A DNA stretch of 64,000 bases from Eumeta japonica (lineage: Eukaryota; Arthropoda; Insecta; Lepidoptera; Psychidae): the NCBI GenBank assembly GCA_005406025.1, contig BGZK01001624.1, forward strand, positions 61,809 through 125,808. The letters run 5' to 3'. Shown in pieces: positions 24,429 to 38,200 of this stretch. Each line of letters starts with the position of its first letter. The first letter of the stretch is position 1. Under the pieces are notes generated by a model that was given only the letters and a program-made list of their open reading frames with translations, searched no databases and was not told the origin of the DNA. The position numbers were made by a program, and so were the translations under genes.

Positions 24429-27400
24429 TTATTCGTTGAGGCTTTCACTTACAGTGTGAGTTGTACTGGGGACTTCACCGAGTAGCTGACTCAAATGCAT
24501 GTCCAAACTCGCTTCTTTTATATCTCTAGATCCCTTGTTCTCCGGCTCCTGTGCAAACATTTCGTCTCCGGGCATCATACCTTCATCTAAATATGCAAAC
24601 TCATCGAGATTTATATCTGATGAACTTATCGCTGTACTGTAAATGTCTATCCTTTTCCTCTGGGATTTGAGCTCAGCCACTTTTTCTGATAATTTTTCTT
24701 TCGCTTTGTTAAGAAATTCGGATTCGGATTTTTCTATTGTAAAATCTTTTACAGCCCCCTCTTTCTGTTTGTCAATAGCTTTTCCTTTATTTAAAGCAAA
24801 TGAGGAGTCATTGCTTGAGGAACCTTCATCTTGTAGCTGACATAGTAGAAGTCTGCTAGCATGCGATAATCCCACAGAGCTGCCAAAACCATCGCCTGAA
24901 ATGTGCATACAGATATTGTATTGTATGAATAAACGAAAAACAAATACTGAAAACATTTTATTGAAAAAACCTAGAAATGACCTAAAGAGTTCTATACTGA
25001 CACATACCACTTGGTGTTGCCTGTTGCATGCTCTCCTGTGGAGAGTGTTTACTTTTTGTTTTATGACTACTGACTACATATTCTGTATCACTGTCGCTGG
25101 ACATGCCGAGATCCAAGTGCAGCGAGTTCAATTTGTCAACGTTATCTTTACTTTTTCTCGTCACATTTTTCAGTTCCATATCCCAGTCTGCTACATTCGA
25201 CGTATCTTTTGTACACATATCATTTTTGCTGAAACTACACTTATTTGCATCATCTTTCCCTATCATAGACAATTCCGTTTCATCTAATGGGACATCTACT
25301 CCTATGCTCTCCACGTTAGAGTCTAAACTACTTGCTGTACATGTCTCTTCTGTGATTTGATTGTCAAATAGCACGGGAGTATCTTCTGTGATCTCTTGTC
25401 TATGATTCTTATCATCTACTTTAACAGGTGTGGGCTTGCTAGTGTGAGTTTCTAAAATTTTAGACATAGTTGTCGTTCTAGCTGACTGGTCATTATTTAA
25501 TTCAAGTACTATAACATTACCAGACGTGGCTCCTCCATCTTTTTGCTCTTGCTTTAACGTGTTTGAAGCTTGAAGTAATTGATTTACATTTTTTCCCATG
25601 ATTATTTTTGACATGTCATTGCCATTTTTAGTGAAAGACAAAGTTTTACCGAGAGTTGCACCTTTTTGGACGACGATAACGTTACCTTTGTTTGTTGCAG
25701 GTCGTATTATTGCATTAGATGGTTTGGGTGTACTTGTAATAGGTTGAAGCCCTTTGACAGGTACTATATCTGCCATATTAGCAGTTTTAATGGGTTCTAC
25801 ACTTACAATTTTTGCATTTGTCGCAGATACAGCACTGACTGCACTGGCTTTTGATATCGCTGGTTGAATAGGTTGTTTGGGAAGTTGAACAAAAGATTGT
25901 GAGGTTACCGGTACCAATTTAATTGTAGGTGGAATAGTCTTTAAGTGTAAGATTGGCACTGTTTGTCGATCTGTGACTGTTTTTGTTCTGCTTTTTGAAG
26001 GCAACACAACCATTTTTTGTCCAGATTTTGGATTGAGTAAGAAAGTTTTGGCTGAAACTTTCAAGTCTGTGGCAGGGAGACCTTTAGCAGATACATTTTC
26101 TGGTATTTTTGGGGATACACTATTAGTACTGACAGTCACTATGGATTTACTGATAGGAGTAGTCGCAGATGTGGAACTAATAACAATTTTAGAATTTGCT
26201 ATGCTTTGTTCTGAAGACTTAGAGACAACAATCATTTTTTCAGAAGAAAGTATTGTGGGTAGATTTTGGGTTTTAGGAAACGGATTCATTATTTTAGTGG
26301 GTATAATTTTTCTACCAACTTTGTGTATTGAGCTAGGAGCTACCACTACAGGACGATTAGGAATAAATTTTATGGCTTCAGAAGTTTTTTGTAATACTTT
26401 TATGTCAGAACTTGGTTTTGTATCAGTTACTATTTCTCCTCTTTTCTTTATAATGAGATGACAGGGTTTGGTGTTGAGAAGTTTGGGTATTGGAGCAGCT
26501 TGAGCTTGGAGGGAGGCAGGGTCATCAGAGTGAGCACCATCTGACACACCAAGCTCATGAGGTACTGTGGCTGGCTGTGTTAAGAGCTGCATGGTTGGAG
26601 AGTCCATCATCATTCCAGGCGGTGACATAAGTTTAGGTTTCATTTCATCTATATAATCAGTTTTATGCTTATGACCTAGCACTGATTGGGCATAACTCGC
26701 TTGGAATGTGTTAGGTGGGCCTGTGTACTCTACTTGTGTTACCCCTTGACTATAAGGCTTCGCTGAAGAAATGGGAAGTTCTTGTGATTTTTTGATTTGT
26801 GTTTTTGATAAGACAATCTGTGAAGAATGCTTTGTGCTCTGTTTTCTGCTGTGTTTAGTTGACACAGAACGTGGTATTTGTGCTTGATTTGGTTTGCTAG
26901 AAACTTTTCCTACTTGATTATATGAATGTTTTGATTGTTGCTGTTTACCTGTAAAAAAAAATTAACATCAAATAAAAATATGCATTCATTACACCAAATT
27001 TTATGAATTTTGTTTTTTAATTTCAAAACATTAACTTACTAGGTGTCGGCTGTGAATACTTGGAATATATTTGTGATAAATTTGGGTGTTTCTGATTACT
27101 ATTAATAGTTACATTTCTGATATTTTTTACTGGTGTTGTAGCATTTTCTTCTATTACATTACTATTTTCTGTTATTTTTCTTTTACGGCCCATAACCTCA
27201 GTTTCCCATATCTGGAATTGCAAACATTGAAAAATCACAATGTACATTTCTAATTGTTGAATTAAATTGGAGAGAAACATTAAAAAAATTAAAAATAACA
27301 GTCAACATACTTTAGTTGTTTGATCTTCCATTATTATTGGAGGGTATATTAATTCATCTAATGATTCATTTGTATTTAAAGCTGCCTCGGCAGTTTCCCC

Positions 27401-28802
27401 TTCAGCTTGAGGCATTTCTTCTTCATTACTTTTTGGAGCTACAAGTTTTTCAGCTTCTAATCTCTTTTTGATCTCTTTATTTTCTGCAGCAGCAAGTTGC
27501 GCTGCTTTATCTGCTATTTCTGTATACATAGTCTGTGGTATGCCTCGAGGCATTAGAGGTACCTTTCTTCTCCCTTCGCAAATCCATCCCAATCCTGTGT
27601 TAGGCCCAGCTAATCTAAAATTTGTAAATCATTACAATGATAGTAGCATAATATTTTAACCACAAATTCAGATTTAGTCAATTTGAATAATATAAACACA
27701 AAATGTAAAAAACTATTTCACTTTTCCACTAAAAAACTAATTACAACAGAAAATTAAGTATTAATTATATTTATACGACATTAAACAAAATCATAGCAAT
27801 TATGTGGAAAAAAATGCTATAGCATAGATTTGCAGTGTATATTGATTTATAACTGAATCCAGTAATGAAAAATTTATTCAATTTATTCATTAAATTTACT
27901 TGACTCCAATAACAGTATTTTTTTTAAATAAATTAATACTAATTAACACCAATTTCAATTATTTAAATCTTTTTAGTAACTTTAAAATAATAAAAACATT
28001 GAGCTAATTAAGAAGTCTAATTCTTTGCACTTCTTAATTAGCTAAAAAAAAAACAATAAGTTCATATAAACAAAATATTTGAAATGGATATTAAGTTAGG
28101 TAAAATTGTACTTTCTAAAAACATTTTTAATGTGATTAAAGAATTTGAATTTTTTAAGAAATTGAACGAAATAACCACATATTTCATTCAATTTGCTAAA
28201 TAGGTTATGTGTCAATATATGATTCTAATTTTTGCAAAAAGGGCTTTATGAATAAATTTTAACATATAATTTTCACATAAAACAATATTTATACATACAA
28301 CTAAAACAAAAGATTGATTTTAAGTACAGTCTGTAATAACAATATACATAATGGACTAATTAGGCAAAGCTATAAAAACATATTAGCCTATTAAGCATTT
28401 TGATTATTTCATGCTAAAACCACCCATACAATAATAAAAATAAACATACTGCTCAGCAATAGTAGCCAAAATTTCATCGTTTGCGACACGACGCGCCTCA
28501 GCGCTATGCCGATCGTGGCTTATATGCAGAACGGCACGCAATTCCTCGAGCAATTTTTTTGTGTTGTCTTCTAGTGCCCCCTGCGCTCGAAATACACTGA
28601 TCATATTCGAATATGCTTCCAGTTCTAAAAATAAATAATCATCGCACATAAACATTAAAAGTTTTAAGCATGAAACCAACAAAAAGAGCCAAATTGGTTT
28701 TCTAATTCTGAACAAAACTATAGGAGGGAAAATGAGTAGTATTTATAAGACTAAATATATACCAAGTCTTCGAAGAGTTCGACGACAATCGTCGCGGCTC
28801 AT
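24429..28802 (-). CDS. EMSY: EMSY transcriptional regulator orthologue (ENT domain)
   Basis: Six exons, minus strand: 28802-28763, 28624-28450, 27614-27311, 27211-27040, 26948-25008, 24895-24429. All junctions are in phase; 1032 residues plus stop (human EMSY is about 1.3 kaa). The ENT domain fills the first ~85 residues: MSRDDCRRTLRRLE, LEAYSNMISVFRAQG, LLEELRAVLHISHDRHSAEA, NDEILATIA. The conserved segment GPN...W..EGRRKVPLMPRG.PQT follows, as in vertebrate EMSY. Exon 4 has a basic GRKRK stretch, a possible nuclear signal. Exon 5 (1941 bases) encodes a long low-complexity Ser/Thr/Val/Lys-rich region. The C-terminus is acidic (DINLDEFAYLDEGMMPGDE). EMSY is known as a chromatin regulator that binds BRCA2 in mammals; that partner is not assumed here. 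The start is the first ATG after an in-frame TAA; an upstream coding exon cannot be excluded, since other EMSYs carry a few residues before this point. Confidence 0.93.
28009..28043. repeat. 14-base-arm hairpin in EMSY intron 2
   Basis: AGCTAATTAAGAAG and CTTCTTAATTAGCT are perfect reverse complements separated by 14 bases, then an A-run follows. It is short and AT-rich, so it may be chance or a MITE remnant. Confidence 0.6.
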
Positions 28803-31067
28803 ATTAAAAGCATAGGCCACATGTTTAAATTTCTCTAATGAACATTTAAATTAAATTCTGTGACTATTACAATTCAAACATATTTCAAGAAATATACAAT
28901 TGGCAATTATCCATACTGTTTACTTCAAACGCCAATTCGTTCATTTTGACACCTTCAAATAGACATGCAAAAAAATAACGGATGGCTTGTGTCTTGTCTA
29001 TGGCATTTGGAATACCATATATCAATGTAAAAATGTAACAAAAGTGGACAATAAAATTTGTTTTCACCCTATAAACGTAAAATGGTGAAAGTGACATTTT
29101 TCTTCGTAAAGGGAAGAAAACTGAAAGTGGGTTTTATATTACAATTTTATGTTTTAATTAATAAGAAAAAATAATGAAAATCAGTGTGTCATAAACATGT
29201 TACTTACAAATTAATGAAAGTTTACTAAAATAATGGTGTTTCCCGAAGGAACAAAACCACGCGAAGATTTTTCAATTAATTATTGTATCATTAGATAATA
29301 AATTAGGTACTCTAAAATGAAATTAATAATTTATATGATAGTAAAAATAAATGAATTTTTGTTACCAACAAAGTGCAGAACAAATTCCAATGCAAAATAT
29401 TATTTGAAGAATCTTTAAATTCAAATATTAGTCGATTTTGCTTTCTATAACTGCAAAAAAATAACATAATTTTGATAGTAAGTTAACATTATTAGAATAA
29501 CAATTTCGAAATTCTATTTCGAGAGCAGAGACGTTAATAATTAAGAATTTGTCAATTCTTAAATTGGATTTTGGTCGTACACACCTACATATCAACGCAA
29601 ATACGAAATCTATAACAAAATGAAAAAAAAAATATATGTATATTTGAATCATGGTATTTGTTTTCCTAAAATAGTTACCATCATTTTCTCTAATAATAGT
29701 AATAAGCTTATAAGAGTTTATTCTGTTTAATTTTATTATTATTCTATTAAGAATCAAGATTAAAAGTTTTATGTTTGATAATACACAAAATGGAACAAAC
29801 TTCAATCATATCGTACTATTTACAACATTCTAAAGGCATATTAATGATTTTTTTTTCAAATGCATAGCTGTAAACAGATCTAATAGGACAGATTACATTA
29901 AAATCTTGATAAGTATAGCCACACAGATCAGCATCACTAGCTGTCAAAAAGCCACATTCAAATGAATGAGTTCCTTGGATTCTAAAATATTAAGTCACAC
30001 TTTAATTTCATTACCATGAAATCATAATTAATTACAAATATGTCTTTAGTGATATGCTATAAGTAGCCAAATTTTAATTTTTGTATTCTGGATATGGTTA
30101 ATGTAGAATACAGATTTGTTTCATTTTTCCAATGAATTATTTTCTATTCAACAGTGTTTTTAAAAATCTGTATTTTATTTCAGTTTCCCCATCAAATCAC
30201 AACGTATCATCACATTATTACATACTGATTTAAAAGAGTTGTAAGGACTTTTGATAAAATAATTTTCAATAAAATTCTTGTTAAGTGACTCGTTCTGTAG
30301 TTTTGCTAGTTGCTATCTATTTAAGGAGCCGCGTTCCGTGGTACAAATTTTAAAACTTAAATTTCTTTACTGGTCCCATTAATTTAGAAATCGGGTATCA
30401 CATACTTCGTCCTTGTAAGTGGCTAACACATACCTAAGTCAGTATTATGTACACTACCTGAGGCGCCTTGTTGCCCAACGATCCGTAAGCTCTTAAAATA
30501 TAGTTTACACTTCTTACATGAGTTATTTATAAAATTATTTGCATTGCACCGCACATTTCTTGTTCAATTGTTTTACTACCTGTACCTCAATTGCCCCTTA
30601 ACAATAAATATTCAAGTAGCACGCGACTTAACATTTAATCCACCTAGTTATTGCATTATACAAGGTGTTTGAAAGCTGGGTGCAAAGCCTTAAAGGGCCG
30701 TTAGTATAGACCATCCAGAACATTTTGAGCCATATTTGTCCTAATCAAAGTCTGATATTTTCTTAGGGAACTTTTACGATTCTAGTACAAAATCCCAAAA
30801 CTTCCCAATTAAGTGCCAGTAACATAAAGTGTAAGCGGAAACGTTTCTTTTTTTGGAAAAACTCGAATTAACTAAAAATGTTTATAACAAACAAAAATAT
30901 ATACTTAAGTGTTCGGGTTAAACATTTTTTTTCAACTGCATTAAGCTTTTTAAAGGATTTTATTAATAAATACAATTTACGCTGACACGCTGAAATAGAT
31001 AAAATATATTTTATGGTCTCGTGTGTGACCATAAAATAGAATGAAAAGTACAGAGGTCAGTAATGCA
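28803..31067. other. intergenic upstream of EMSY, no gene seen
   Basis: Probably holds the EMSY promoter near 28803-29110. Minus-strand ORFs at 28885-29097 and 29428-29805 have no recognised family and AT-driven composition. A repeat-like segment begins at about 30655 (GTGCAAAGCCTTAAAGGGC ... GACCATCCAGAACATTT). Confidence 0.45.
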
Positions 31068-31778
31068 CAGGGGCGTAGCTACCGCCGTATCTGCCGTATC
31101 AATTATACGGGGCCCCCAACGTGCGTAAGCAAAAATTAATAAAAACTTCTCAAATTTTTCTTATTTCATAAATAACAAAACTCAAAAAGCAATTTCTTTT
31201 CCCGCGTAAAGCGTGCGTTCAAAGTTGGCAGCATTCCTAACAGCAATCATGGACTAAGAAAGCATGTTAAAGTGATAAGGTTGAAGTTTGAACATTTTGG
31301 CAATAAATGAGAGACGTACTATGATCTATTTGACAGTGAAAGAAAAAAAATGAATATTAATGTAATTCGCCGTACATTAATAATTACGGTTGCTATGGCA
31401 ACGATGAAGATGGTGTACAAAGCCCTTTAGTACTTAATGTATGAATAAAATATTAAGGTCATAACTTATTTTTAATGAATTTTTCAATTCTTTGATGATT
31501 ATTTTGTTATCCGGAGCACAGTCGAATCCAAAAAAATCCCAAAAATCCTTCTAGCCGTTCTCGAGTTATAAATGGTGCAACTAACACAACTTTCTTTTAT
31601 ATATATATATAGATTTGAATTGTTTGTAAAAAATTTCGAAAAAGTGACAGATAGATAATTATGATGAATAAATATTTCTTTTAATTGTATGTATTTTTTT
31701 TATGAGAAATCTTTACCATTCCTAAGGGCCCCCAAACAATTTTTGATACGGGGCTCCGCCAAGGCAGCTACGCTTCTG
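31068..31778. mobile_element. hAT-like non-autonomous element (MITE)
   Basis: The left end CAGGGGCGTAGCTACCGCC (31068) and the right end, read on the minus strand, CAGAAGCGTAGCTGCC (31778) form imperfect terminal inverted repeats. A subterminal ATACGGGGC...CCCC block is also shared in inverted form. The CAG...CTG ends fit hAT transposons, which leave 8-base duplications: GTAATGCA on the left and GCAATCCC on the right agree at 5 of 8 positions, suggesting an old insertion. No transposase is present. The inside (about 31509-31612) holds a CCGTTCTCGAGTTATAAATG...TATATATATA tail typical of another retroelement. Confidence 0.72.
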
Positions 31779-34700
31779 GCAATCCCATAACTCTTTAACT
31801 ACATAGTAAAATTAGAACTTCATTCTTAAAGTCACTATTCTGAGGTTAAAACCTACGAAAAACAATTAAGAAAAAAATAATAAAGTCAATGTTAAGCTCG
31901 GCGATCAAAGTCTTGGAGCAGAACTTTGACCTCTAGGTTTTCAAAGTGAAAAATTATTACTTTACAAGAAATAAAAAAATAACACTAGAAATCAAATGGT
32001 GTTGTTTTAATCCGGCTGTTGAGCAGTCGGATGTTATGGTTTTGCTTAGATATGTAAATCCTTTTTCTTGCATATATGGCAGCGTATTATAAAAGTTGTG
32101 TAATTCTTTAGAAAGTACTTGTTTTGGGGACGTCGTATAGTATTTTGAGTTATTAAAGACATCATTTTCATACGTAAAGAGAAATTTGACGTCACAGTTA
32201 AATATTTTGTGTATTTCAGGTAAAGAAAACCACCTTGACAAAAATGCAGTTTTACTGTTAAATTGGCACCTTGTTCATACAGAATACACTGTTTATTTAG
32301 AACTGTCGGATTATTCACGTACAAGCCTAATAATTTAGTGTAGCTATGTATATAAATTGGCATCATTTTTAACAAATTAGTGGTTAGTATGAAACATTTT
32401 GTAAGGATATGACGCTCTTACTTTTTTGTATGCGAAAACGTAGTTATATAGCAATTAATGAAATACAGAATTAGATAATTTTCGCTCTATTGCACTATGC
32501 ACCGAATCGCATTCTATTTGTGTCTGCTTACGTTTCTCAAACTTTTGAGTGATGTTGACTTTGTGTTTTCTACTGTGATTAAGGAACGCGTTATAAATTA
32601 CGTCGCCTTCTGTTTTATTAGTGCATCCTTCAAACCTTCAGAAACACATGCTTTGGTTTTCTTTGATAAGCAATGTAGCTCGGATAATCGATCATCAATT
32701 GAACTAATGGTGTAAAATGCTTACAGTGAGATCTACATCCGTTTCTGTGAAACAATAATAAGTGAAATGGCGTGAATTCAAGTTAAACACGATAAAATTA
32801 TGTATATATTTATTTAGTTTTAAAGTAAGAAGGTAGCTGTCCACTTAGATCAAAGGAGATGTTTCATATTCCGCCCTTTATTAGTAAAATGCATTTACCC
32901 TAAGCTTTTTAAAAAATCGTTTAATATTTTTATTCTGTTACTTTTAGGCTAGCTATATTTTGCTAGTTAAGGTATTTTAATAAACATGTTCATATACATT
33001 ACTTTCTGTGTGGACACCACAAATATCGTTATTATTTTTATATGGGAATTAAATTATTGCTGTTGAAAATTTTGTCAAATACATAATGTGAAATTGAAAT
33101 GATATTCCCTAAATTAGTGGAACAGGTCTGTCTAATCAAGAAGCTCGAAATAAAGCTTTCTAGTGTCCCTTTGTGCGTAATATGACGGCATTTAAGCAAT
33201 AATTTTAAGTAATATAAAAGCGAAAATCATTCAATTTGTCCTATTACACCTCTATCCTTATTTGCTGGATTGTTTGTTTCTGAATTAAAACCAGCATTGC
33301 TTGTTTATGCCCGCATATTACATTAATGGTGATATTTACGAATTTGTATTTTTTCTTCATTTTTTTATTTGTAAAAAATAATTCAATTAGGTCTCTTGAT
33401 GGGACTTCACAAAGGTTCCTATAAACGTTCTTTTTTTATCCCAATTAAGTTTTGTCCAAAAGTGTACATGAATAAATTTGCCTGTATTTTCGGCACAACT
33501 TACTCAGTTTTTTCTTTAATTTAATATTTGAGGTTAGACTCAACTTTATATTTAAATAGATATAAAATCGTATTTGATTGATTGAAATTTCTGGTCACAC
33601 TGTTGGAACTCTTATTCTGAAATAACATTGTGATCACCAATAATAATCAAATTGAGAGCACAATTTATTTCGGTGCATAATATAGATGTTATTCCCCGTG
33701 GATCTACCAGTAAAAAGTTTCAATATAGATTTTAAAACTTTTTACTTGTAAATTCACAATAATTCATTATATTTTTGATTTATTAGTAACATTGTCATCT
33801 GCAAAAGTATCTATATTGTTAATTAAAGAGGTACAAAGTAAATGTCAGTAAAACTATAAGTCAACAGTCGGTTACAAAATTTATTTACCACAGCCGTTCT
33901 TGAGTAAGGAACTTATATTCATTGTCTCTTTTAATACACAGATGCCATAGATATATAAAAAGAAAATGCACAGTCACGTACTACTCCAATCTTGAAAATG
34001 GCTCAAACTATACATGATGTCTCTGTATTACATTTTATGATACCTCTTTATAAAGAAAAGAAGGAATGGAACATTATTTATCATTCAGTATCTCAACAGA
34101 AATGTCATAGCAAAAGGTTCATTTTAAATGCAAAGAGAAAAGTAACGATGATTTAGTTACTGGAAGACAATAAGTTTTACTTTTTACAATTTACACGTGT
34201 TGTTCTTAAGTAAGGTATCAGTGGAGTGGTTTAATATTATTTTAAATCTTCATTATTGTTTTAGTCGAATGTATGAAAATAATCACATGATATTTTTCTC
34301 ATAATATAGCTTAATATAGTAATTACTTAATAGCAAAGTTATTATGAACCTTTAATTTCGCAATACCGGTGAAGATAAACATGAAAGAATTCAATAATTT
34401 CAAAGGTGTATAGAATATAGTGATTTGAATTTTCTTATTATTTATGTTATAAATATTTTGATGAATATAATACTTATGTATAATTTGCTAAAAACTAAAT
34501 TAAATATAATAAACATTTTTTTGAACGGGTTTAATCTATTGTATGACTTCCTTATAGAGGTAATTTTAAAATTTGTATAAACAAAAATAAATAAATAATA
34601 AAAAGCAGCTCCATTAGTACAAAACAGTCTTTATTGTTAAGCGACCGAATAATGTGACAACGCAAGAAATACGAGAGCAGTGTTGTTTAGGTTTATTTCT

Positions 34701-35245
34701 ATTAAGTCAGTGTGTATCTCGCTTTTGGTGCTACTTTAAATTCAAAATACAAAATTCTTATCGAATACTCATTTCAATATGTGATTGAGCACCTAATATA
34801 AATAAACTAAATTTTGCTCATCAAAAATAAGAAATAGCATCCTATTTCATAGTCTTTACGTATTACTTTTGGATTTTTAACAGACACATCGCAACGGAAG
34901 GTGCGACGAAACTAAACTGAATGTAATGAGTGGCAAACTGTCTGTTTTAGCATTCACTTATTGCGGCCGTTTTTAGTTCGGGACTGCATCTTTTTTCATA
35001 GATCAATGACTAATGAAGAATTTACCATCCCTTACACTCTAGCACACCACAGAACAAAATAGATCTACACGATAGTTGTTGTCTGTTGATGTGTCTTCTG
35101 TTTGAAATGGTTGATGACGCTCACTCTTTTGTCAATTGTATTCAACACGCTGGTCGTCGTTGGATTTGAATTTCTAACAATTGATTTCTAACAAGTCGAG
35201 AATATTTGTTTTATTCGGATTAACTGCGCAGTTTAATGTGTTAAA
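31779..35245. other. intergenic, no gene seen
   Basis: 3.5 kb of AT-rich DNA upstream of the CENP-I-like start. No exon or RNA gene is supported. The last few hundred bases (about 34860-35245) are GC-richer and may contain the promoter of the downstream gene. Confidence 0.45.
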
Positions 35246-38200
35246 ATGGATGATGTTGAAGATTTAGTTCACTACATACGATGTTTAAAAGCAGGTTTTA
35301 ATGTAGATGAATTTAAAATGAAAGTGAAAGAACTTAGTGATATAGTTGATGGATCAGGCATTGATTACGAAAATTTTCATACTTTATTTAAAGTTTGGTT
35401 AAATTTATCCATAGGTAGGTCGTGATCATAAATCGTACTTGGATTTTTTTTATAATACTTTTGAATTTTACTTCCTTTTTCATTAGTCTATACACAGCGT
35501 TTCTAAGATTTTTTAATTTTAATGAAATCTAATACGTATTTATCAAAAAGGTATTTAATTTTATATGTTTGAATGAGTTTTTATTTATAATTATTTATTT
35601 ATCTTTAAATGAAATAACTGATGAAACAATTAATACTTTTGGATAGGTGTAAGAATTTAATGCTTTCAAAAACTTTGCCTAAAATGCAAAACATAAGTCA
35701 AGTAAATTTTTCCTTGAGTGTATCCAAGTACACTTATTCCAAAATGAATGGGATTTTATAAACTCTCATTTACTTCTAGTTTATTCTGAAAAAAATGTGA
35801 GCTTTAAATTACACATTTGCAGTAAAATTAAATAGATGGCGAAAAAATGAATTAATCATGTATTTAAATCAAAATCTTAATAATAATTCCATGTATTTCC
35901 AATAAAACAACAATAAATTCGTTTTAAAGCTATAACAAAATGGAAGAACATAGGAGAGTGTGTAATTCCACGAGAACAAGTCGAGCCTTGTACTGTAAAG
36001 TATGCAACGTTGGCTATTGGCCAGTTACGAAGACCAAACAAGCTTTTCAAGAATTGCATTTGTTCTTGATTGGCTAACAGGTATGTAGTAAAATTGCTTC
36101 ACATTTGTGGAGGAATATAATCTTGTGAAAAGATATAGAAATTGAATGTTGATCAAAGAAGTCTATTTATGTTCATTACTTATAAGCTGCAAGTTTTTAT
36201 GATAAAAAAGGGCTAACAATTTGACATTTTGAAATTTATCAATTTTATTATTTTTTTTTAGTGGTGGATAACTTATTGTAGTAATGTACATCATAATTTG
36301 GTTTTAATAATAATGTTTTAAACTTCAAAAGTTATAAAAAAAACCAAAGTATTTTCATTTAGTCATTAATATAAACAGTTTCAGTGACATAAAAGATGTG
36401 AGTGCACATTATTTTCAGATTGTATTGCTAATTATTAGCTTTTGAAAAAAAAAATGATAAGCAATACAGAGGACTTAGGTAGGTTTCAAAAATGCTTTAG
36501 TTTCTATTTTTATGAAGTAATTTATGAATGGTCTCTACACAATTAACATAGTGTAAAACACCATATTCCTAAATAAACCACCATATGAAATTTTATTGCA
36601 ATTCATTTTTATAATATGTATGTTGACATCAAATTATTCAATGTTTTAATCCTTCAGAATGGACATTTAAATTATCAAATAAATATTAATTAATCCCTCT
36701 TCAATGCATCTATTTGGGAATCTCCAAAAATGTATATCTCTTTATAGTCAGCTAATGCCTTACATTGCTTATAAGATTCTAAAATTTTTTGGGAATCTAA
36801 GGCTTGATACAAATAATAAATTTTAAGAATATAATCAATTTTTTTATTACTAAAGAAAGCTTATTTTAATTTTTTGTTGTTTAATATTAATATTACATAA
36901 TATTTTTAATAATTACTTATTGTTTTCCTTATGTTATGAAAAGCAATTATCCATTTTTACTTGATTATTGAATAAACAATTTGTTATGAACCAATATTAA
37001 AGGAATATTAAAACAAGCTGTTTCATAATTATGAAATAAATTACATTTTTCATTAGTTTCAAATAATTTTGTGCACTTAAACTTGCTATTTCCTTTCACT
37101 TTCTCATCATTTTTATGAAAATTATTTTTAAATATCATAGGTATAACAAGAACATTTAAAATTTTATTCTCCATTCATTTTTATTCTCCATTAAGCAAAT
37201 AAACAAACTGAGCTTTTAACTGTAACTCAACTTAATTGTCAATTAGTTTGGGCTGTGTCTTGCTATAGTCAGTCTACACTTTGTATGTGTGTGTTTATAT
37301 GTCTATAGTGTCTATGTTTTTGTCAAATTTTGTAAAATATTTGATTTATGACTCGAATCACACCAATTCTAATTATTAAAGATTCATGTCTGTCTCTATC
37401 TCTTTTTATAACTTAAGAACAGTTTGATAATATTTTAGTAAAATTTTATTATAATCTCCACTTCTCACTACTTTTAAAGTTTTTATCGACTAAGTCGATA
37501 AAAAGTCTGTTTATTTGTGATAGCTAATTTCCAAAAAACCTAAATAGATTATAATCAAATTTTGCATAGGGACACACTATCTTCAATGAGTGTGTAATTT
37601 GTTCTTTTTATTTTCATACCTAAGCCATTCATTATATTACAATGAAATTGTTGATGTGTTGTATGCGCAAACGGGAAGGTTTCTGAAAGAGACATAAACC
37701 TGTATTTATACTCGACTTCATCACCATATTTGTACTACTGAACCAAATACTAAACCTAGTCTAAAATTTTTTCCCCTAATAAGAAGCTCCCTGAGTAAAA
37801 GAGACCATTAACATTTGCCTTCATCTACATATTTGTGCTATTACAGATTCTAAAAATTCTTTTCCCTTAAAAAGATTGGGATAAAAACCCACATTGAGTA
37901 GAAATATTAATTTATATTTTTACTTTTAGTAAGTAAGGTAATGGATAGAAATACACTACACACACACACACAAATTGCAAATAAATATATACATTAACTC
38001 TCAATATGAATATATAAAGGTCACTTGAAAATATTGAGAGATGCTTTTGAAAATTTAAAAAAGTGTATAAGCATCTTTAAAAATGAATATTTTGAACTAA
38101 AAATTTAAGATATTTATCATTTATTTATATTGGTCCAAAAAATTTTTTCGTAAAGTCAACTAAGTCAGGCTAGAGATAACTATATGTATATATGCAATAA

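Noticed and set aside
25973..26461. 162-codon plus-strand ORF
   Set aside because: Antisense shadow of the long EMSY exon 5.
28885..29097. Minus-strand ORF just upstream of EMSY, considered as a first exon
   Set aside because: No similarity to EMSY N-termini, and an in-frame stop separates it from exon 1; more likely 5' UTR or chance.
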